The position numbers and the translations under genes were made by a program. Below, one piece after another: positions 59,701 through 64,000 of a stretch of DNA of 64,000 nucleotides. Within the stretch, counting starts at the first letter, position 1; each line of letters begins with the position of its first letter. Below the pieces are notes generated by a model. It did no database searches and had not been told where the DNA came from. It was given only the letters and a program-made list of their open reading frames with translations. Origin of the DNA: Diadema setosum (Eukaryota > Echinodermata > Echinoidea > Diadematoida > Diadematidae); the NCBI RefSeq assembly GCF_964275005.1, contig NC_092698.1:33614662-33678661 (forward strand). Direction: 5' to 3'.

Positions 59701-62700
59701 TCAAAATATGCAAAAAAAAAAAAAAAAAAAATTGGTGGTAGATGATATTGTTGTGTCATGCGTAGAATGATATAAGAACAGCCGACAATGTTTAACCTCA
59801 AGGATAATGTGTGTGCCATTCTTTTTGGAGATGTCACTGTCACAGTGCATTTGTTGTATAATTCTCCATGATGACCTGTGGATTTTTATCTTAAATGCAT
59901 CCTATGTAGGTAACATGGCACTTGAGAAGAAAACACAGAAAGAAATGGAGAGATACCTGGAGAAAGAAGAGGAGAGAAAAACTGTAAGTGCTCGTAAGAT
60001 CATCAGTAGACACTCAATACTTAACATGTATTGCCTCTCCTGTACTCCCCCACCTACACACTCACACGTTTTATCATTTAGTGATTTTTTTTTCTAAATT
60101 TCTTCTCAAATTACTTGTCTTGTAATGGTGCTTAAGTACCATTTCCATCTTCTGACAAAAGTTAATCATTTGCAACCAGTGGTACCAAGGTATCTGTTGA
60201 AACATTATCTACTTATGCACATAATAGTTTAATCTTTATTTTGTACAGAATAGTGCTGTCTCAGTTTGTCTATTAATTTTCTTTGTGCAGTGTTTTTTAA
60301 TTTCTCATTACCCGTGAGCATCTTGCCAGGTGAAATTTTTTGCACAATGAATCCTCTTTGCTCACCTTCATTTTCTGTGCAAATATTATTTTGTCATGTC
60401 AAATAGTAAAATGAATATGACTGTGTAGAAGCTGCTGAGAGCAGAACATATACAGATTGTATCTTTTGCAACCTTCATATTCAGGAATTGCAAGTGCAAG
60501 ATGTAGGTATACACATGTTTTTAGATCAAATGAGATAATTCTGTTGAACATTAAAAAATAAAAACAACAAAACATCCATTCCATGCCTGTGCGCACTATA
60601 TAGATGTTATATAGTATTACTATGTAGATAATACATGTGCTGAGGACACCACATCTCTTTCATACCAACAGTGGGAGTTCAATCCTTTTGGAAAGTCAGG
60701 GGCTGGTGCTCCAATCAAGACAGATTCAGGTAGGCAAGATTTTGTGAACTCGTGTAAAAGCAGGAAAAGCAATAAGAATTCATGCTCTTCATACGTACTC
60801 TAAATATGCCTGATGTCTAACTTAACTCAATATATCATGCTCACATGCATACTATGGTAAAATATATGCATACTGTAAAACCAGAAATGTTTGCATTCTT
60901 GAAACTTCAGCGAATTTTGCAAGGAGCCAAGAATCGCAGAAGTAAAATAAATGTTAAGATTTTGGTCTACACTATGCATTGAACTCTAGTCAGTCAATTT
61001 GGGAAATTTCATACTGCGAAAAAGACTGTTGGCTCCAATTCACAAAGTTTCATGCCGTGAATGTTTCTGATTTTACAGTACATGCAAGGATGTGCGTAAA
61101 CTTTTTTGGTCTTGTTTTATCTTCTTTGTTAGTTGTTGTTGCTCTCTTATTGCCCTTACAATGTAGTTTTACCATGGTTACAAAGCATGCATGAACAAAC
61201 TTTGTGCCTGTAAAGATGCTATGTTGAATTATAGCAATGCATGTAAATCATCAGAGGACAATGCACCTTGTGTGCAGCTGAAATGATCTTGCAACAACGA
61301 TTTAGCTATGTTCGCATGTAGCTATAATATACGAGGGATGATAGACAACATCTGAATATTTCATGAGCCTCTGGTGGTATATGAGCCTCTGCGGTGCGTA
61401 TGAGACTTGAGATCAATACTGCTCTTTGTGAGGGAAGAAAAGTGTTCCTGGCAAGGGGGGCATAGTTCTTCATTGATTAGCCAGTGTTGCGCAGAAAAGG
61501 GCCTCCTTCAAGATCCAGCAATAATACACAGAGTTCAATCTACCGTATGTAAAATGGTAACATGGGTGGAAGGGTGGAGGATTTCAGATGTTACTGACTG
61601 CATGAGATTTCCTGCCAATGATTTTATATGCTTGTAACTTTCATGGATTTGATAAAATATGCAAATAGCAATTATGTGCAAATGATCGAGCTTCATGAGA
61701 TCAAGGCTGTAGAAGTGGCTATACCCGAATTGCGCTCGAGTCTCATATCATGATATTGTGTTTTATTGCCCCAATGTTCAGTTGACAAAATATGTAAGTA
61801 CAAATGCAGTAACAGTCTGAGAAAAATGTAACAAAACCAAAACCACAATGACAAAACATGAAATTATCCATCAATCAGTCAAGGGTTCGGATGTGGAAGT
61901 TCAGCTTTGTGGTGCTTATTAGGTTATTTCTATGCAATGTATGACTAAAATCCAATTTGCAGTACTGTGGGTTATTTGGTATAGATGAGATACCAAGCCA
62001 TGATTTATTGGTAGACATATACAAGTAGTGGCAATTTCTTTAATGATATACAACATGTTTCCTGGAATATCGGTAAACAGGATGTGATGAGCGTAGTTTG
62101 TGCGAAAATGTGTTTATTTTGCACACATTTTTGATATTCCCCTGTTTTGTGTACATCAAAACATTTACCCATTGAGGATGGGCCAATTTTGCTGCAACAC
62201 ACATTTTTCATTATAGCCACCTGCTCGAGTATACCCAGGACTCGTCTCCAGTGGGTTAAAACAAACATACTTGTTTTTGAGACATCTCCTCCTCTAAAAA
62301 TCACCTATCCATTGTAGCAACTTGTACACTGGTGTTGATACAATCCCATTTGCTGTCAGAAAGATGCCCATAAGCCTCATCACTTTTGTTACGTAAGCCC
62401 CATCACTTTTTGTTGCCCGGTATACTGTCTATTCATAGATAGTGTCCCCCTTCAAGTTTGGCTAGTGTTTACTTTGTGCAAGCCAAATCTCTAGTCCCTC
62501 CCCATGCCACACCCTCAACACCTGAGATGATTGTGGAAGTTTGTTGAGTAAACTGACCATGGAGTCTTAAACAAACATGGACCAGTGGTTGGCAAACAGA
62601 TAAACAAAGCTGATGAAGACTGACTGCCAGATCTGTAGGAGGCAAATGGGTAGTAATTGCTTTTGCAGTGTATCCTTAAGAGTGAAACTGTGTTTATCAT

Positions 62701-63237
62701 TAGACAGGCTTTAGGAGCATCACTTTTACCTTTGCTGTGATGAGTCTTGTATTGAAACTGCAGCTCAGTCAGTGAGATTTTGCTTATGTTACAGGACGTA
62801 AACACATTTCAGACAGAATATCTGGAGAATGGTCTTGTTAGATTTGTGTATTTACTCCTCTCCATCCATCAAGATTGTCAAAAAAACAAAAACAACAGCT
62901 TTCAGAAAAGTGGCCACTCAGGCCAAGACATCCCTCTTTCTCTCACAAGGTTTTAAGAGTAGCGTTTTGTTTTGTTTTTTCTAAGACAAATAACATCCAT
63001 TTGACACTGAGTGTCAAACAGTGATCTCGGTGTTTGTCCCTCTCCCTCCAGTCAAGATGGACTGTTATTATTGTTGTTTCACAGTTACTCTGAATTCTAA
63101 TCATAGTATGTGACAAACATCCTGTTATATCGTGATACTGTACGTAGGAAACCTTGTAACAGGGAGAGTGAGGACATTGGTGAAGGATCCGGCCGAGATG
63201 AAACAGATTGAAGAGAAGCCACACATGAAGAAGCTGG
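49920..63237 (+). CDS. Protein with three CSPP1-type FGxPGxGAP repeats (5' part; runs off window)
   Basis: Ten exons join with matching phases to 345 residues and continue past the window edge. Residues 1-125 are a polar, non-helical N-terminus (RFKGFPDSNF, GLPYDYKSQTKQDIIEAEI). Residues 126-164 are a basic coiled coil (AEERKKARQQRDADWDRAQY). Then come three repeats: KPFGRPGGGAPRR (173-185), PQFGKPGHGAPIRTDSG (211-227) and NPFGKSGAGAPIKTDSG (300-316). Human CSPP1 has, as I recall it, NPWGKGGGGAPLRDAKGNL after a similar coiled coil. CSPP1 stabilises microtubules at centrosomes and cilia. Outside the repeats I see no similarity to CSPP1, so this is a motif-sharing protein rather than a clear orthologue. 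Role in microtubules or cilia is inference. Confidence 0.72.
51297..51454. mobile_element. MITE family B, intact copy
   Basis: 158 bp from CAGTGGCAGATCC to GATCCGCCCCTG with G-rich and C-rich subterminal arms. Intact counterpart of the interrupted element at 3911-4233. Confidence 0.75.
51761..51868 (+). CDS. CSPP1-motif gene exon 2
   Basis: 108 nt, acceptor TTGTTTCCAG, donor GTAGGC. Codes TPRDLHHINTIGLSNSFNLD and SYRFKGFPDSNFTS. The GC content is clearly higher than in the flanks. Confidence 0.85.
52990..53076 (+). CDS. CSPP1-motif gene exon 3
   Basis: 87 nt, acceptor AATGTCAG, donor GTATGT. Codes GLPYDYKSQTKQDIIEAEIT then TENGVHPGT. Confidence 0.82.
53295..53337. repeat. (TTTG)n microsatellite
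   Basis: About ten TTTG units in intron 3. Confidence 0.9.
54991..55082. mobile_element. Short 90-bp MITE, family E, copy 3
   Basis: TAACTCGTTTATGACCAGCT at the left, CATAGACACCTGCCCGAGTA with the perfect palindrome CCCGAGTATACTCGGG in the middle, CCAACAGGTAA at the right. Confidence 0.75.
56049..56625. mobile_element. Palindromic MITE, family G, 577 bp
   Basis: TTAAAGGACAAGTTCACC and GGTGAACTTGTCCTTTAA are perfect ends; the match runs about 45 bp. Further in, AAGACTACTGCAG/GTAGTAGTCTCC and AAAAGTTATGAATTTT/AAATTCATAACTTTT pair as well. TTAA stands at both ends. In intron 3. Confidence 0.9.
56689..56716. repeat. (CT)n microsatellite
   Basis: About 13 CT units, about 75 bp upstream of exon 4. 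Confidence 0.9.
56793..56916 (+). CDS. CSPP1-motif gene exon 4
   Basis: 124 nt, acceptor TTCTCAAAG, donor GTAAGA, phase 1 to 2. Codes RPNVIAKTGVQYGSEEHDRV and SPKKKKTPFWNEDR. Confidence 0.85.
57005..57372. mobile_element. MITE family F, old copy
   Basis: Shares AGATCTTA, TTTTTACGACTGA, AGAGCTGTGGG, GGTCACTCTCCCCTCCAAAT and other stretches in the same order with the young copy at 27926-28286, but with many substitutions and worn ends. In intron 4. Confidence 0.82.
57690..57804 (+). CDS. CSPP1-motif gene exon 5 (coiled coil)
   Basis: 115 nt, acceptor TGTGATCAG, donor GTAAGA. Codes SAEERKKARQQRDADWDRAQ and YMQQKEQQSKATYEEKKR, a charged helix. Confidence 0.9.
58557..58685 (+). CDS. CSPP1-motif gene exon 6 (repeat 1)
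   Basis: 43 codons, acceptor TGGCCCAG, donor GTAAGG, phase 0. Contains DYKPFGRPGGGAPRREQEAY. Confidence 0.92.
59034..59226 (+). CDS. CSPP1-motif gene exon 7 (repeat 2)
   Basis: 193 nt, acceptor TTCCCAG, donor GTGGGT. Starts LMFPQFGKPGHGAPIRTDSG, followed by IRANNDIRFRDGLGLRKQVE. High GC content and coding-like third positions. Confidence 0.92.
59910..59983 (+). CDS. CSPP1-motif gene exon 8
   Basis: 74 nt, acceptor CTATGTAG, donor GTAAGT. Codes NMALEKKTQKEMERYLEKEE and ERKT, a coiled coil preceding repeat 3. Confidence 0.88.
60672..60729 (+). CDS. CSPP1-motif gene exon 9 (repeat 3)
   Basis: 58 nt, acceptor ACCAACAG, donor GTAGGC. Codes WEFNPFGKSGAGAPIKTDS; the closest of the three repeats to CSPP1. 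Confidence 0.9.
60871..61080. mobile_element. MITE with TACTGTAAAACCAGAAA ends
   Basis: 210 bp; TACTGTAAAACCAGAAATGT at the left faces TGTTTCTGATTTTACAGTA at the right, with AAGGAGCCAAGA/TGGCTCC and GCGAATTTTGCAA pairs inside. In intron 9. Confidence 0.75.
61081..63147 (+). other. CSPP1-motif gene intron 9, remainder
   Basis: No exon recognised. Holds a family E MITE (62164-62259). Other open frames are short. Confidence 0.5.
62164..62259. mobile_element. Short 90-bp MITE, family E, copy 4
   Basis: TTTACCCATTGAGGATGGGC at the left, CCACCTGCTCGAGTATACCC in the middle, CTCGTCTCCAGTGGGTTAAA at the right. Confidence 0.8.
63148..63237 (+). CDS. CSPP1-motif gene exon 10 (last in window)
   Basis: 90 nt, acceptor GTACGTAG, donor GTGAGA, phase 1 to 1. 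Codes NLVTGRVRTLVKDPAEMKQI and EEKPHMKKL. The open donor shows the gene goes on to the right of the window. Confidence 0.88.
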
Positions 63238-64000
63238 GTGAGACATAGATTTTATGCTGAATATATGTGAGTCTGTGCATGGAGGGAGTCATGCACTTGG
63301 TGTTTCATAAATCACTGCAAATCATGACAGTGCACACACAAACACCCAGTGCAGACTTAGTGGTTTCATTGTTAGACACACAAAAGTCGCCACGCTCGCT
63401 TGCAAAAGCCAACAAAAGACCTGTAATGTCTCACATGATGCAGTTTTTGTGACTCCTACTTTATTGTTCACTGACAAAGGAACCATTTAACTGTGAAGAC
63501 ATGGAATCTAACACTTTCATGGTTGATTTAACACAATGGAAAGCATCCTGGACTTATAGAATCGACACACTTTTCTTAAGCAAGAGAGAGAAAAAAAGAA
63601 ACAAAATCGATAATGCACACCTTTCATGTTAATTGTTCTTTCAGTGGCAGGTGTGAAATTACATGCTTCACTGAGGGTTCCATTTCACTGTACTTTAATG
63701 TCTTTAATTTGCCATTTGAAGAAATAATGTCAGTGGTATAATTACGAACAAGGCAGTATTGTATAAGCGTTATAGAGACAAGTGTTCATGGCTATTGCAA
63801 TGGATAACATGTTTTGTGGTCTTTAATAGCACTTTCTTACATTGAAGCATTGTTTAGTATTTCAAATTAAAGGCAACAAAATGCTACATTAACAATGTCA
63901 CTCTTTTTGTGGGTATAGTTATCTTTGTATTTTGAATAACATGTACTTCTTTGGGATATTTATGGTAAAGGTTTTTCATATCAATATCTGCTTCTTCTCT
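63238..64000 (+). other. CSPP1-motif gene intron 10 (partial)
   Basis: No further exon seen before the window ends. Confidence 0.6.

Noticed and set aside
1-64000. Retroviral, LTR or capsid-bearing elements
   Set aside because: No reverse transcriptase, integrase, gag or capsid-like frame and no long terminal repeats were seen in the window.

Overview
This is animal nuclear DNA. It is AT-rich, has small exons separated by introns of about 0.4-3.7 kb, has one tRNA gene, and carries a very dense load of palindromic MITEs, simple repeats and a tRNA-head SINE. The gene content (essential myosin light chain, KIF28/KLP-6-type kinesin, CSPP1-motif protein) and the repeat style fit a marine invertebrate deuterostome, most likely an echinoderm such as a sea urchin. 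That assignment is inference; no species can be named from the sequence alone.

Layout. (1) 1-7.0 kb holds no recognised protein gene, one tRNA-Val(AAC) on the minus strand (3511-3583), and several MITEs, one nested inside another. (2) 7338-17927, plus strand: a complete essential (alkali) myosin light chain gene. All splice phases close, giving 153 codons, and there are two alternative C-terminal coding exons (16687-16730 and 17884-17927) of identical length and phase. (3) 18.8-23.6 kb: AT microsatellites, MITE remnants and probable 3' UTR. (4) 45565-23652, minus strand: a kinesin-3 gene most like KIF28/KLP-6. I could chain 21 coding exons without a break into 998 codons plus stop. The first intron is AT-AC and has all the signals of the minor (U12) spliceosome. 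One exon is only 12 nt. The second-last intron contains a six-unit 158-bp satellite, bounded like a Helentron/pearl-type element, full of AGGTCA direct repeats. (5) 45.6-49.9 kb is the head-to-head intergenic space. (6) 49920-63237 and beyond the window, plus strand: ten exons of a protein with three FGxPGxGAP repeats, the motif found in the centrosomal/ciliary microtubule protein CSPP1. Its 3' end lies outside the window.

How they may work together. KIF28/KLP-6 kinesins and CSPP1 are both tied to microtubules and cilia, so the divergent pair at 45.5 and 49.9 kb may be a co-expressed ciliary unit. This is inference. The myosin light chain gene is functionally unrelated. At least seven MITE families occur, several of them in copies spread across the introns of all three genes.

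Exon boundaries were read by eye from splice sites, conserved protein motifs and reading phase. UTR ends, promoters and poly(A) sites are weakly supported.
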